From positions 10,003,001 through 10,067,000 of the forward strand of contig JANTQA010000036.1 of assembly GCA_027625915.1 (NCBI GenBank): a stretch of DNA of 64,000 nucleotides, in the 5' to 3' direction. The stretch comes from Anaeramoeba flamelloides. Taxonomy: Eukaryota > Metamonada > Anaeramoebidae. The translations under genes were made by a program, and so were the position numbers. A model generated the notes under the pieces. It was not told the DNA's origin. It was given only the letters and a program-made list of their open reading frames with translations, and searched no databases. Below are positions 25,901 to 37,254 of this stretch, one piece after another. Position 1 is the stretch's first letter; each line of letters opens with the position of its first letter.

Positions 25901-27101
25901 CAGTTCCAAAAAAGAAGAGAAAATGGAAACAAAAGATTATAATGAACAAAAGCAATTATATGATAATGAAAAAAAAATAAAATTAATCCATATCAAGGAA
26001 ATTAAAAAGCAATTTTCGAAATTAAAAAATTTATTTGACAAATATTATATTTACTATGAAAAAATCCAAAATTTTAATAAAATTGAAAAGGACGAATTAA
26101 CAGAGAAAATCACGCAAGAAATTCACGAATATCAGGATTTGGTTGAACAAAAGAAAAAAAGCACCAAAAGCATCTCAAATAATATTAAAGAAAGGGAACA
26201 ATTATTGAAAAATTCAAATCGAAGGAAAAACGTGATACATCAAAATTTAAAACTGCTAAAAAGGAAAAACGAAAAAAAGGAGTATGTTGCCTCATACAGG
26301 AATTTGGAAAAGGCGAAAAAGGAAAAATGGGGCGATCGCGACTATTATAAGGAATCAGAACAAGTCAAAAATGAGATCCAACAATTGAAACAAATGATTT
26401 ATGGCAACAAGGGGCAAATAAAAAGTATCAGACAGTATATTAAAGAAAAGGAAAAAGAGAAAAACCAAAAGAAATACCGCAATAGTAGGATTAACTACCA
26501 GACAAGAAAAATCAATTTCGAAGTCTCAAAAATTACAATGATCGATATTGATAAATTCCATAAATCGCTAGAGGAGGCCTTAGTCAGATACCATGAATTA
26601 AAAATGGAAGAAATTAACAAAATCATCCATGAGCTTTGGGTAAAGACCTATCGCGGTAACGATATAGACACAATCAAAATAACTTCTTCCCCAAGCTCAA
26701 ATTCAAAAAAGAGAACCTATAACTATCAGGTTTTGATGGTGACTAAGGATAACGAATTGGAAATGAGAGGCAGATGCTCATCAGGCCAAAAGGTATTGGC
26801 ATCGCTCATTATTAGATTGGCTCTTGCTGAAGCATTTTGTATAAATTGCGGAATCATGGCTCTTGACGAACCAACAACTAATTTAGATCGCGTAAATGTT
26901 GAAAATTTTGCTGAATCACTCGGATCAATTATTTCCAATAGATCAAAGCAATCCAATTTCCAACTCTTAGTAATTACCCACGACGAACATTTCGTTAATT
27001 TATTAGGTAAATCCGGTTATTCTAATCATTACCATAGAGTTTATAAAGACCAAAATGGGATGAGTAATATTAAAATGGAGAATTTTACTGAACTTCTTTA
27101 A
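22917..27101 (+). CDS. RAD50: RAD50 DNA double-strand-break repair ATPase
   Basis: A 1394-residue SMC-like ATPase, the RAD50 subunit of the MRE11 complex, which tethers and processes DNA ends in the nucleus. The N-terminal ATPase lobe starts RALIQGIRSFNPKDKG and has Walker A GFNGAGKTT at residues 35-43. Then come a long coiled coil, the zinc hook CPVC at 771-774, the returning coiled coil, the signature motif SSGQKVLAS at about 1288, and Walker B IMALDEPTTNLD with the catalytic DE at 1317-1318. It ends in a THDEHF switch segment. It is intronless and complete. An in-frame stop lies just before the ATG. It is longer than the usual 1300 residues, mainly because of a Lys/Asp/Ser/Gly-rich insertion at about 650-735 before the hook. 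Both ATPase ends are visibly less AT-rich than the coiled coil. Confidence 0.97.
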   Translation: MTSLGRALIQGIRSFNPKDKGCLIVFNKPLNVIVGFNGAGKTTIIEALKFVTTGELPPECTRGQSFIYDPDLLGDRVVKAKVTVRFDSIEGKEIFATRHIQVTQNPKSKSFKTLNCEYSIKNKLTNEMHTKTCKQIEMDKIIPHLLGTTNAILQHVIFTHQEESNWPLSKPANLKTIFDQIFESTRYTQALKELKKYKKSINTQLEMFKTELKIAKDNSEHLEKLTNDIERDKQEIEKIQEQIQINQNKIVQRNEIKNQLLNAIQQMDQSNKEINDLQNRIKTNEKLIVSIQENLEEILIEKHSSKELKSLLNNSENTFQQINKEIKQFGTEKQYIKKEIEELNNKAKKLESKSQRIKFEMNEYNSNYQKLEKIGKAITKEFSINFDYNNKENLEKFVKNKERELKMTEKEIEKWQNEQNGELEKKKMKSTMATSQRKSLEKEIRSKQKELNNINRQFLNNEKLLDKINNSENEQLEKEIEKKKNDLNNFEEKADLLNNEKIVDRNFEQQEELNKKLKKLEKRNKILNQNRETLTELKLKQEQFDKINEKYELMKNGSFQEIQKHLTNKRIKKKFSKQLEKVQLTNKKEKKKIENKLKEINSNISSINGELSLHQKNKLKFKNDIQEKKKQLNELMEDFDFNDDKLDLNNNKKDKEKDMGMQIEEKEGKGGINKKSEKKKNRSKKNENKKKRGKEKDLIVIDSDVEKSSSNESSYDNEEEGGGKGKENSFEEFVEKCNHTFEKYGNKCISFSNTKEIYVNFLDEAEETKKCPVCSSNLKTKKAYQKFKDQTNDKIQEIVTLLSKVENKYNKIKKTSENLEQIKPIWNEMNRIENKELPPVKLKIKKINEKIVTMNEKQNSYQDKFQELQLKEKTLERLISEAKKYEELLNEKNELEKIIKNLKKNTITSNENEFEENENQIEKYKVDIEKLKKNTKEIREKLKNDRNEINNSRNIIKKLEKRLNKYRQEIKEFEKAKNQKQFLEENLNELNKKLSSSKKEEKMETKDYNEQKQLYDNEKKIKLIHIKEIKKQFSKLKNLFDKYYIYYEKIQNFNKIEKDELTEKITQEIHEYQDLVEQKKKSTKSISNNIKEREQLLKNSNRRKNVIHQNLKLLKRKNEKKEYVASYRNLEKAKKEKWGDRDYYKESEQVKNEIQQLKQMIYGNKGQIKSIRQYIKEKEKEKNQKKYRNSRINYQTRKINFEVSKITMIDIDKFHKSLEEALVRYHELKMEEINKIIHELWVKTYRGNDIDTIKITSSPSSNSKKRTYNYQVLMVTKDNELEMRGRCSSGQKVLASLIIRLALAEAFCINCGIMALDEPTTNLDRVNVENFAESLGSIISNRSKQSNFQLLVITHDEHFVNLLGKSGYSNHYHRVYKDQNGMSNIKMENFTELL

Positions 27102-27264
27102 TTCTTTTTGATCCTCATTTGATCCTTTATTTTTTCACTTTTTCTTTTTAATTGTGATTTATTTTTTTTGGTTATTTATTTTTCTTTTTTAGAAAAATTA
27201 TAAATAAATGATCGTTTGATCATCATATACAATATTTATTTTTTGGGTTTTTTTCAATTCATAT

Positions 27265-27640
27265 TTAAGGGAGTAGCCAACATAAAGTCAAAATTTTCAC
27301 TTTTTAACCTTTTGAAAGAAGATTTCAAAACAAGATTTTTTTTTTTGGTTGTTTCCAGTTGCATTGTATTAATCAAAGTAATTGTTGAAAGCAATCAATT
27401 AATTTTAATTTCAGAAGAAAAAATAAATACCACAATAGAATGTTAAGTTGATTTATTTTATCTACTTTGGGGAATATTAAATGGTTTAAATTTTGTTCTT
27501 AAATCAACATTCTATTGTGGTATTTTATTTAGTTTAGTTAACAATCATATAAATTGTTTAGAAACAAAATACTTTAAATCATCAAAATCAAACAAAACCA
27601 TAACTTAAGTAAAAAATGTTGTTTTAAAACCTAATTGTAT
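27265..27640. mobile_element. Foldback element, family B, copy 2
   Basis: Starts TTAAGGGAGTAGCCAAC, shares the words AAATTTTCACTTTTTA, TGGTTGTTTCCAGT and CTACTTTGGGGAATATTAAA with 8589-8987, and folds back around the centre at about 27470. The right end is approximate. It lies about 160 bases after the RAD50 stop. Confidence 0.7.
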
Positions 27641-28546
27641 ATTTATAAAAAAATGAATTTTTTTGATTCTAGTATTAGTCTTTTAATTTTATTGAACTTA
27701 CTCTAAACTTCAAAAGAAAAAATATGGGCTAGATCAAAAAAAAAAAAAAAAAAGATAGATCATCCAGAACTATTCACAGATCAATCATTATTTAAGGATA
27801 AACCATTTTGTAAAATATTTTGAAATTAAATTGCTAATATTAAAAAATGATTCTGTGTTGATTGATTGGATTTAACGGAAGAAAAATAAAAATGAAGAAT
27901 GTTAAATTGTATCTATTATATTGGTTTTTTTTTGTTTGTAAATCAAATAGGAAAATAAGTTGGGATTCAAATTCTATTCCTTAATTGGTAAATATTGTCG
28001 ATGTAAATGGCCAGTCAATCTGCCAACCAGATCTATTACCAAAAAAAATTAAATTTTGATCTGATCACGGGTTTAATTTCTTTTTTTAATTCATTTGTAC
28101 AAATTAATTGTTTTTTTGAATATCTTTCTTTGATCATATAATTATTAGTATGATACAAAAATGTTTTTAATATAACTTGAAAAGTTGAAAAGTTATAAAT
28201 TGGAAAAAAATGTAATACTGGGATGAAGATCATTAAAATAATTTATAATTTAGATCTTATCTTTTAGCATTTCACAATTCCAAACCATTACAAATGTTAT
28301 TAAAAAAGGATAGGATTTCAAATGAAAATGATTTAGTAATCTTATACATAGATTAAAAGAATAACAATTATGAGTTAATGGATTATATAAAATTCACATA
28401 ATTATTGTTATTTATAGATTAGAAAAGTAATAGAAAAAGATATTTTTTGATTTTTTTAATTCATATATATTTTTTTAAATTGATGGGTTCAGGTCAAGTT
28501 GATATTTAAAAAAAGTTTTTAATAAATCGAATAATAGTTAAAAAGA
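27641..28546. other. Intergenic, no gene seen
   Basis: AT-rich DNA with an A run near 27737. Nothing supported. Confidence 0.45.
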
Positions 28547-28746
28547 TACAGTCGGTTTAGATTTTAAGGGACAAACTTTCAATGGAATTTTCGGCAGAAT
28601 AAAAAATCACAAATTAAGGCACAAAATTCGGATTCGAGTAACTTAATTTGTTGAAAAAATCTCAAAAATGTAACTTTATTTGGGATTTTTTTTGTCTACC
28701 GTAAATTCCATTGAAAGATTGCCCCTTAAAATTGTAACTTACTGTA
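28547..28746. mobile_element. 200-base TA-flanked MITE, family F, copy 2
   Basis: TA-CAGTCGGTTTAGATTTTAA at the left, TTAAAATTGTAACTTACTG-TA at the right. The subterminal words ACAAACTTTCAATGGAATTT and AATTCCATTGAAAGATTG are complementary. Inside is the family motif AAATTAAGGCACAAAATTC. Confidence 0.8.
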
Positions 28747-28929
28747 TAAAGAATAAGATATTTGTATATATGAGAGTTCAAAGTATTATCAAGAAAATAT
28801 TTTAGATGCTTTCTAAGATAACAACAAAAAGTGGTTTGTTCTTTTATTAATAATAAATAATTTACTATACTATCTCAAGAAAAGTAAAAAAAAAAATAAA
28901 TAATAAATTAACAAAAAATAAAATGAAAA

Positions 28930-28985
28930 GAACAACAAAAGTGTGTCGCAATTTTTGGAATGAGTATTACGGATTTTTTATTACT
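28930..28985. repeat. Fragment resembling a family J terminus
   Basis: GTGTGTCGCAATTTTTGGAATGAG is nearly the same as the right end of the element at 34595-35107. No partner end was found close by. Confidence 0.35.
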
Positions 28986-29420
28986 GAACTTTCACTGAAA
29001 AAAAGTTGAACAACAAGATTTTTTGTGAATAAATAAATACATTTTCAAAGACTATACATAGTCTCAATTTTCTTAGTGATTATTTGTCTTTTTGAAGATC
29101 ATTTTTTTTTCCACATGATCTTTAAAAAAGAAAAAAAAATATCAAAAGAAAAGAAAAAACGAAAAAAAAGAAAAAGAAAATTTTGAAAAAGAAAATTAAA
29201 AAAAAAACAAAAGAAAATCAAAAATTAGAAAAAATTATTTTGATCTGAAATATATAAAAATATTTTTTTGATAAGAATAAAGGGAATTAAAGCTCAAAAA
29301 AAAAATTTTCATTAATATTATAAAATGAGTTAAAATTTTTGAAATATAGTTTATTTTGAATCGTCAAAGCTTTGTTATAATAATTGAATTACATAAAATT
29401 AAAGGGGTTTGAATTAATAT

Positions 29421-29617
29421 TACAGTCAGTTCCAATTTTCAGGCACAAACTTTCAACGAAATTTAAGACATAATAAAAAATCTCCAATTAAGGCTAAAAA
29501 TTCAGATTCTAGTAAAATAAATTGTAAAAAAAAAAATTCCAAATTTTGTGCCTTAATTTGTGATTTTTTGTGCCTTAAATTTTGTTGAAAGTTTGTGCCT
29601 TAAATTGGAACTGACTA
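29421..29617. mobile_element. 197-base TA-flanked MITE, family F, copy 3
   Basis: TA-CAGTCAGTTCCAATTTTC at the left and the complement AAATTGGAACTGAC-TA at the right. The motif TTGTGCCTTAA occurs three times on the right side and its complement on the left, so the whole element folds into a long hairpin. Confidence 0.8.
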
Positions 29618-30461
29618 TTGAAGAAAAAATTTATTTTGGATATTTTAAAATAGAAATAATTTTTTCACATTTGTTTTGAATATTTAGCTTTTTGCTATTT
29701 TTCATTTTAAAACATTCATAATTTTAAAATTTGAAACAATCTTTATTTTCATTTTCCTTTTTTAGGTTTTTTTGATCAGTAATTGTTTAATTATTTTTTA
29801 TTTGTGAAGGATATATAAACATTAGAGTTTAAATATGGTATACTAAAGTTATTAAAAGTTTGAAAATGATTGTAGAAAAAAAATATTGATTCCAATTTGA
29901 CTTTTTTCTAATCTTCCTTTGGAGATCAAAATGAACTTTATTAGTTTTCTCTCTAGTTTCCTTGGAATTTTAGTTTTTTAATTTTTTAGAAAATATTTGA
30001 TTCATTAGATTTATTTTATATAGTTATCAACTTTATCTAATCTGTACAGTACTTTATTAAATCCATAGTTATTCTTGAGGATACAATTTATAAAACTGAA
30101 TTGTTAATTAGAAAAAAAAAAATTGATTTTCAAGAGTTATAAATTATTCATAACATTAACACTATTTCTAGCGATTTTTTTAGGCATTATTAATTTATAT
30201 TTTTATATAACTTTTAAACTAACAATTTCAAAAAATGTATTAAAATACTGGTAAATTTAACCAGACACCGAGCCAATCGATTTTTTTTTAAAAGAGTTGA
30301 AAACTCTTATTTATTTTTTTCTCAAAGGAAACAGCTCTAATTGTACTAACGTTTCAATTTTACTTGATAAATAGATTACTTTATCATCTTTCATTGAATC
30401 GTTCTGCAAATAAGTCCTTTATTATTTTTGTAAAAAATAATAAATGAGATTTACAGGCAAA
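29618..30461. other. Intergenic, no gene seen
   Basis: AT-rich, nothing supported. Confidence 0.45.
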
Positions 30462-31016
30462 TTAAGGTTTACAATCCCTTAAATTTGAAAAAAGATTATC
30501 TTGTGTTAGGTTTGGGGACTTATTATTTTGGTTTTTAACTGGGGGATCTATAACTTAATATGAATTTTAATAGCAGTTCAAAAAGGTAATTTTTTTCAAT
30601 TTATTTTTATTTTTTTCCAAAATCCGAATATAAATTTAGAGTCTAAGACTAAAAAGCCCGAAGGTTAGTTCTAAAAAATGTGGTTTGTATGTTGTTGATT
30701 CAAATTTTTTAATTATGTTTGGTTTTATTATGAACTTTTCAAAAATATTTTTTCTTTTTTTAGTTAATTCAGTAAAAGGTAAAGAAATATTTCAATTGAC
30801 AAACCTAAAAATCACATTTTTTGATAAATACCTAGCAATATATTAGCCTAACACTTTTAAATAATGATTTTGGCAAAAAATAACAAATTACATTGCCTTT
30901 TTGAACCACTATTAAAATTCATATTAAGTTATAGATCGATCAGCTAAAAACCAAAATAATAAGTCCCCAAACCTAACACAAGATGATCTTTTTTCAAATT
31001 TTCGCCATTGTACCTT
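30462..31016. mobile_element. TTAA-ended foldback element, family D, copy 2
   Basis: Starts TTAAGGTTTACAATCCC. The arm at about 30462-30600 (ATTATCTTGTGTTAGGTTTG, then TATTATTTTGG) returns in complement at about 30895-31016. The middle holds a second, smaller inverted repeat. It is the simpler version of 8318-9622. Confidence 0.7.
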
Positions 31017-31337
31017 ACAGTTGCTGAAAAAACGTAGATGAGAGAAAAAAATATCGAAAAAAAGTGCTACAATTTATAATTGGTGTCAAAAATAATACTG
31101 ATTAATTCTAATAAATTTCAAAAAATTTTTAGTTCAATTTCCTTTTTTATAAATCTTTGAACTATTTCTTATCAAATAGCCAGGACAAAGAATATTCTGA
31201 AGAACAACCAATTTTACAGAGTTTCTTGTCACTTAACTTGATAAAATACTTTATTCAAAGTTGAGCATAAAAATTTCAAAAAGGAAAATCAAGTAAAAAT
31301 TTTCAATCATTTATTAGGCAATAACAGTACCTTACAA

Positions 31338-31650
31338 AAAACTAGATGTAAAATTAATTCAAAGTAGAAACAAATTTACTTCAAATAATAATCAATTAAT
31401 TTATTTAGTATCAACCAAATATACAAAAACAATTTTGATCTATCTCCTTGATTACCAAATATGATTATAGGTGTGGTTTTGGAGAACTCAAAAATACTTA
31501 TTTTTTTGAACATATTTTTAATAATTGATCAATAGAAGCAAAATCCAGACCAAAAGATAGTATTTAATAAAACTGTTATTTGTGTTGAACCCTCCATTTT
31601 GTATTTATTTATTTATTTTTTCTTTTATTAATTGATCTTACTGATATTTA
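31338..31650 (+). mobile_element. MITE, family A, copy 2, end-truncated
   Basis: Matches the interior of 11122-11550 in the same orientation (CTTCAAATAATAATC, GTGGTTTTGGAGA, ATTTTTAATAATTGATCAAT) but lacks the outer inverted repeats on both sides. Confidence 0.7.
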
Positions 31651-32302
31651 AATTTCAAATTGGAAAAATTTTCACTTCATTTTCAATTCCTTTTTCAAAT
31701 ACTGTTATTTGTCAAATAAAAAAATCAAAATTTTCATTTAGCTTTCCAAAATTAAAGAACAAAACAATCAATACACTAATAATTCAATAAATCATCAAAT
31801 TCTGCATTTTTAAAAAGGGCAAAATTAATAATTTAAGCTAATTTTAAGAATTAAAAATTTGAAATGTTTTACATGACTTAGATTTTTTTTTGGAAAGCTG
31901 AATGAAAATTTTGTTCCAATTTATTTTGAAACAAATAGTAAAGTATTTAAATTACAACCCACTTCTTTTAGATTTCCATTTTCATCAGAACAATATTAAA
32001 AATCAACTGAAAATTTTTTCCCATTTAATATTAAAAAATATCCAATAGTTATTGATTCTGTGAAGATTCTAAATTAACAATCGCAAGTAACTTTTTGATC
32101 TGTTCTCTTTTTACCCCTTACAGTTACAAGAAAAAAAACGATAGCTAATATTTTTTTTAAAACTTTTCTTCTTTTCAGAATACTTTTTATGATGGAAATA
32201 GGAAATTTGTTTGTGAAACGTTAAATTTAAAAAATAATAATTTCATTTTTTTTCATCTTCTTAAACAAAAATTTCTTTTCAAACACTTTTCTCATTCAAA
32301 AA
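31651..32302. repeat. Intergenic with fragments related to family D
   Basis: About 31728-31760 and, in reverse, about 31885-31955 carry the words AAAATTTTCATT and AGCTTTCCAAA, also found at about 8510-8535 and near 55310. Otherwise nothing gene-like is seen. Confidence 0.4.
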
Positions 32303-33517
32303 ATGACACAATTCGAAAATATTAAACTACAAATTAAAGCCTACTTTTTAAAGAAACAAAACAAAAATCAAAAAGTAAAAAACTTTGACGAGCTTTTGAA
32401 GCTTCTTAAAAAAAAAAAATATCACCACAAGACAATAAATTCCAACCGAGTGAAGAACGAAATGAAAAAACAATATAACAAATTTTATCCTGAAGAAAAA
32501 TCGACTTCAGAAGAAACAGAAGAAGAAATGCAAAAACAAAAAAAAAAAAAAAGGACAAAAAAGAAAAAAAAACAAACAACAAAGCCAAACAAGGGGAAAA
32601 AAAAACCAACAAAAGGAAAAAAAAATAAAAAAAAAATTGACAAGAAAAAAACAACAAAGGGCACTACAGCAAGAAAGCGTAAAAGAAAGAAGATGGAAAA
32701 AAAGCTGTCTGTCAGACAAGCGGAAAGAGCAATCTTGGAAAAGCGTTATGAAAGGCTCCAGGATTTTGTTAAATGGGTTGGATTTAGTAAATACTCGGAG
32801 GCTGTGAAAGAATTGCCCTTAGAGGAGGCAATTGAGACCTTGGAAGGCTTTTTGGATGAAAAGGATATTTCACACAAGATTTTATCCAAAAGAAGAGCCA
32901 AAATTGCAAAACAAAAATTCAAAGTGAAGAATAAACAAGAGAAGAAATTTAATGAAGAAAGCATCACTTCAACACGCCTGAGGAGAAGAAAGAAGGTAAA
33001 TTATAATTTAGAGCAATACAAAATCAAATTGTCAAGCTCTGAAGAAGACAATGAAGAGAAAAAAGAAAAAAACAAAGAAGATGAAAAAGAAGAAGAAGAG
33101 GAGGACGAGGAGGAAGATATCTCGACAGATTACTCTGATTTTGAAATGTCTTCAAGTGAAGAAGAAGAATCAAGTTCTACAAGCGAGGAAGAAACAAAGA
33201 ATGATCCAAAGACACATTGGATCCGAGAAGACAAATCATCTTCAGAATCTGAGTCTGAAGAATCAGAAAAAAATAAAAAAGAAAAAAATATTAAAAAAAA
33301 AAAAAGAAATGTCCCTGCAAAGAAGAAGAAAGATAAGGAGAAGGAGAAGGAGAAAGAGAAAGAGAAAAAGAAAGGAAAAAAGTCAAAAAAAGATGAAGAT
33401 AAGAAGAAAAAGAAAAAATCCGATTCAAAAAAGAAAGATAAAGAAAATGAAGACGAGGATGAAGATGAGGACAAAGACACAGAAAACGAAAGTGGTAGCG
33501 AAAGTGATGAAGATTAA
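32303..33517 (+). CDS. Lys/Glu/Ser-rich, probably nuclear protein
   Basis: A 404-residue intronless protein not assigned to a family. A short N-terminal region (residues about 1-65, helical, ending near YHHKTINSNRVKNEMKKQY) is followed by a Lys-rich tract (about 76-132). A well-structured core at about 133-215 is rich in Glu, Leu and Arg (FVKWVGFSKYSEAVKELPLE and SHKILSKRRAKIAKQ). Then come acidic Ser/Glu blocks and further Lys blocks up to the end, with many SSE/SSSE sites of casein-kinase-2 type. Alternating basic and acidic tracts suggest a chromatin or nucleolar protein such as a DEK-like or histone-chaperone-like factor. The N-terminal segment is only weakly reminiscent of the DEK C-terminal fold, so this is inference. 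Confidence 0.8.
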   Translation: MTQFENIKLQIKAYFLKKQNKNQKVKNFDELLKLLKKKKYHHKTINSNRVKNEMKKQYNKFYPEEKSTSEETEEEMQKQKKKKRTKKKKKQTTKPNKGKKKPTKGKKNKKKIDKKKTTKGTTARKRKRKKMEKKLSVRQAERAILEKRYERLQDFVKWVGFSKYSEAVKELPLEEAIETLEGFLDEKDISHKILSKRRAKIAKQKFKVKNKQEKKFNEESITSTRLRRRKKVNYNLEQYKIKLSSSEEDNEEKKEKNKEDEKEEEEEDEEEDISTDYSDFEMSSSEEEESSSTSEEETKNDPKTHWIREDKSSSESESEESEKNKKEKNIKKKKRNVPAKKKKDKEKEKEKEKEKKKGKKSKKDEDKKKKKKSDSKKKDKENEDEDEDEDKDTENESGSESDED

Positions 33518-34594
33518 ATAGTGGAAGACAAGATTAGTGTTCCGAAGATTCGGAAAATAATCACATTTCTTCCTGGAAAAAGAAAATAAAAATTGATATA
33601 ATTCAAAAATAATTCTTTTATTTCTTTTGCCATTTTAAGAAAGTGTGACAGAAAAATTTTTTTAAAAGGATTTGTAAAACAGATTATAAACTTAAATACA
33701 CTGATTTTCAGATCTGTATTAAAAAACTTTTTGATCATATCTTTTTAAAACGGATTTACCAAAAGACTATTTTTTTAACAATGAAAAAAAATAAAATTTC
33801 AAATTACTTTTTGAAAAGTAAATCCTAGAACTTTTTTAATTACACAATAAAATAAAAAAAATATCAATAACTAGAATTTTTTTCTAATTGCCTGGCAATT
33901 TGTTTTGTATTTTTTGTTGTTATTTTAAAGAGGGAATTTTAAAATTAAATTTTAATTTTTTTCTCATAATTTAATAAATCTATGTATAATCGATCCAATA
34001 ATATATTTTGACAATTAATAATAACACAATAATTATTAATTTTTTTTCAGCCACAAAAACCAGATAAAAAATAAATAAGAACATGGGATTTATTAGGATT
34101 TTAGCAAAGTTGACATTTTTCTTTTAATACTTTACAAAGTTCTGATCTAAAATAATTACAAACAAAACATTGTTGTTTTTTTAGAAAATACTCAAATTTT
34201 TGAACTTTTTAGATTCATTTTGTTCACTATGTAAAAAAGAAAAAATATTTACTGTAAGTTTCCGTTTTAATAGATTTCTTTTACAACAAGGTAAATTCTC
34301 AAAATAAGTTATATTGATATTCACCACTTTCAAATTTTGTAGTTAATGAAGCTTGAAAAAATAAAGATCTAAAAAAAGAAAAAATAAAAATAATTTTTTT
34401 CTCCAAGATCAACCCCCCCAATGTTAATTTTTCTGAAACAAGAAAATTATTAAATTGAATTCATTTCAAACAAAATCAAATATTTTTAATCTTTTTTATA
34501 TGATTTGGATAAATATTATAATAATAATAATATTTATGATTATATTATTATTATTATTTTTTTTTTGAGATAATCCTTTCAATATAAACTAAAT
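33518..34594. other. Intergenic, no gene seen
   Basis: AT-rich DNA. Nothing supported. Confidence 0.45.
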
Positions 34595-35107
34595 TACAAA
34601 AATTTGGACACGGTTTAAACTGTTGAAAGAATAACAATACCACACTTTATATCCAATTTGGGAATAATTTTGATTTTGCAAACTATTTAATTTTTTGTCT
34701 TTTTTATTTTGTTTTCATTTCCTTTATTCCAGTTACGTATTCTTGTTGGTTCGATCTGGGAATTATTTTCACTGGTTGATATAAGGTTATTGTTGAGTTT
34801 TTGAAATTGGAAAATCAACATACAATTTGTATTTGGTATCTTAACATTTGATCGATCAAAAATTATTGGTGAAATTTCAAAAAATTTACCAATAGATTTT
34901 TTTTTCAGCTCGTTTCATTATTTTGGACAAACCAATTTTTTTTTTGTTTCATATTTTTTTCTTTTTTTTATATGAAAATTATTACTTATAAAAACATTAA
35001 CACTCATGTAACTTTAATGTTATTTTATATTACATTTGGGATATTATAATAAATTTGGTTTTATTTTGCATATTATCGATTTTGGGTGTGTCCAAATTTT
35101 TGGAATG
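34595..35107. mobile_element. 513-base inverted-repeat element, family J, copy 2
   Basis: The left end TA-CAAAAATTTGGACACGG is complementary to the right end GTGTGTCCAAATTTTTGG. This TIR style and the TA at the left suit Tc1/mariner-type elements. The interior matches 16425-16930 in the same orientation. No coding frame is present. Confidence 0.6.
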
Positions 35108-37254
35108 AGGTTTACCAAAACACTTTTTATAGACTGTATTTACTAATATTAGTTATGTGAATGAATATTTTCAAATAGTTTATTTTTTTAGCAAATAAAC
35201 TGTTTTTTTGTTTTGATATAAAATTTTATTATATTAAATAAAAATAATTTCAAGATAATTGTGATTAAGTTATTTTTTAACCTAAAAATTTAAAATCGAT
35301 TTTTATATTACGCAAATGATTTTAATAGTTTAAATGATACTTATGAGCAAAAATTAAGATCTATTTTTCAAATAATTTCTCAAATTTCATTATTATTTGA
35401 CTTTTTTTTTTTCGCATTTTTTTACATAGAGAAAATAACTTATTAAAAACATTAAAGAATTAAAAATTTATGGTTTACTGGATATAAATTTCATTGGTAT
35501 TTTTTTTTCAACTAGTTAAATTTTGGTACATTTATGAATTTGTAAATCTATTAATTTTATTTATTAATATTATAATTGGAATAAAAAATAAGTAAAAAAA
35601 ATAAAAATATATTCTTTAATTTAATAAAACCGATACTTTTTAAATAAAAAAGAAAAATATGATGAATCATTTTTAAGAATGGATTTAATTATTAATAAAA
35701 ACAAATTACTACTTTTTATATTTTTTTATTGAATATATAGGAAATTTTGATTTCAAAAATAAAAAAAATAATTCATAAATAATCAATAATTGAAATGATA
35801 ATAATTCATCTATTTTTATAATAAAATACACAAATTATATAAAAAAAAAATAAATATCATACAAGATGAATTTTTTTTAAATTAAATACTTATACTTTAC
35901 CGATATTCCCCAAGAATAATTTATAAACCCAAAACAATTATTGAACAAGTTTGGATACTAATATATAAAAGTAGATAAAAAAACCTAAAATATTAAAATT
36001 CTTGGTTTAAAAAAATCTCAAACAAGTTAAGGTTTTCCAAAAAAGAAAATCTAATTACAAATTTGAAAATTGGAAAAAAAACTCAATTTAAATAAAAGAA
36101 ATTAATAAACATTTACAAACGGAAAGATTAAAGAACACTTTAGAATAATTCAAAAAATAACAACATCAATAAAATGTCATGTTACCTAAGTTATAGAGTA
36201 TATACATATATTAGAATCAATAAATATAAATTTTATAAAACTTTCCAGAATTGAAATTGTTTGAATGAAATCAACAATTCCACTATGATTCTTTGAAATT
36301 TTGGAAAATCCCAGAGTCTTGTTTTTTCATTAATTTCAGAAATCAACTACATAAAAGAAAAATGTATAAACGAAAAAAAACTACATTTCTTATATAAAAA
36401 TAACATTTTTTACAATTTATTCAAATAGACTCCCGAGAATATAAAATCACGTGAAAAATTCATAAAAAAATGATGAAACAATTACAAAATTAGATATTAG
36501 TAAAATATTAAAAAATATTTTTTGTGTTATTTCACTAAATAAATAAACACCCTGGAAATAAATATATGATTATATTTGAATAACCAATATCATATAATTT
36601 GACTATGATTTTTCAAAATTAAATAAACAGAAAGAAGAATATTTTTGAACCATCTAAGTAAATAATTCACAAAAAAAAAATATATTTATGACTTTTTAGG
36701 TAATTAAAAATTTTCGGTCTTCTATCCAACTGTAATAGTGCCTTTTAAACAATATAAAAAGTTATTTTATCAGAGAACATTGAACAGTATTTGCTACAAA
36801 TATTGTGTTAATTTATACTAAAAAATTGTCAATGACTTACGGGTTTTTTTTTTTTTTTATGTCAAATCAGGTAACTAATAGTATTTTATTTCTAAAGTTC
36901 GAATAGGTGTATGACAGCCCAAAAAATTATTTTTGGATATTATTTCAGAAGATTATTGTTACTTAAACTTAATTTTCACCATATTCTTGATTGTATTTAC
37001 ACTGAAAAATTATATGATGAAATTTTACCAGTTTTGGTTGAAAAAAAACCAAATACTAAAAAAATTCAATAGATATCAATAAATAAAAAATCAATTTACA
37101 AAACAAAGAAACCCACAGTATTAAAATTTCTAAAATAAAAAAAAAAAAAAATAGGAGAGATTTCAGTTATTAAAAATTTAACATATAAAAAAAAAATATA
37201 GTAAAGTATTACAAATTTCAAAAATTCAATTAAGAAAAGAAAAGTTTTTTTCTC
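35108..37254. other. Intergenic, no gene seen
   Basis: About 2 kb of extremely AT-rich sequence without open frames or recognisable repeats. Confidence 0.5.

Noticed and set aside
33130-33480. Ser/Phe-rich minus-strand frame
   Set aside because: Antisense of the Lys/Glu/Ser tracts of the gene at 32303.
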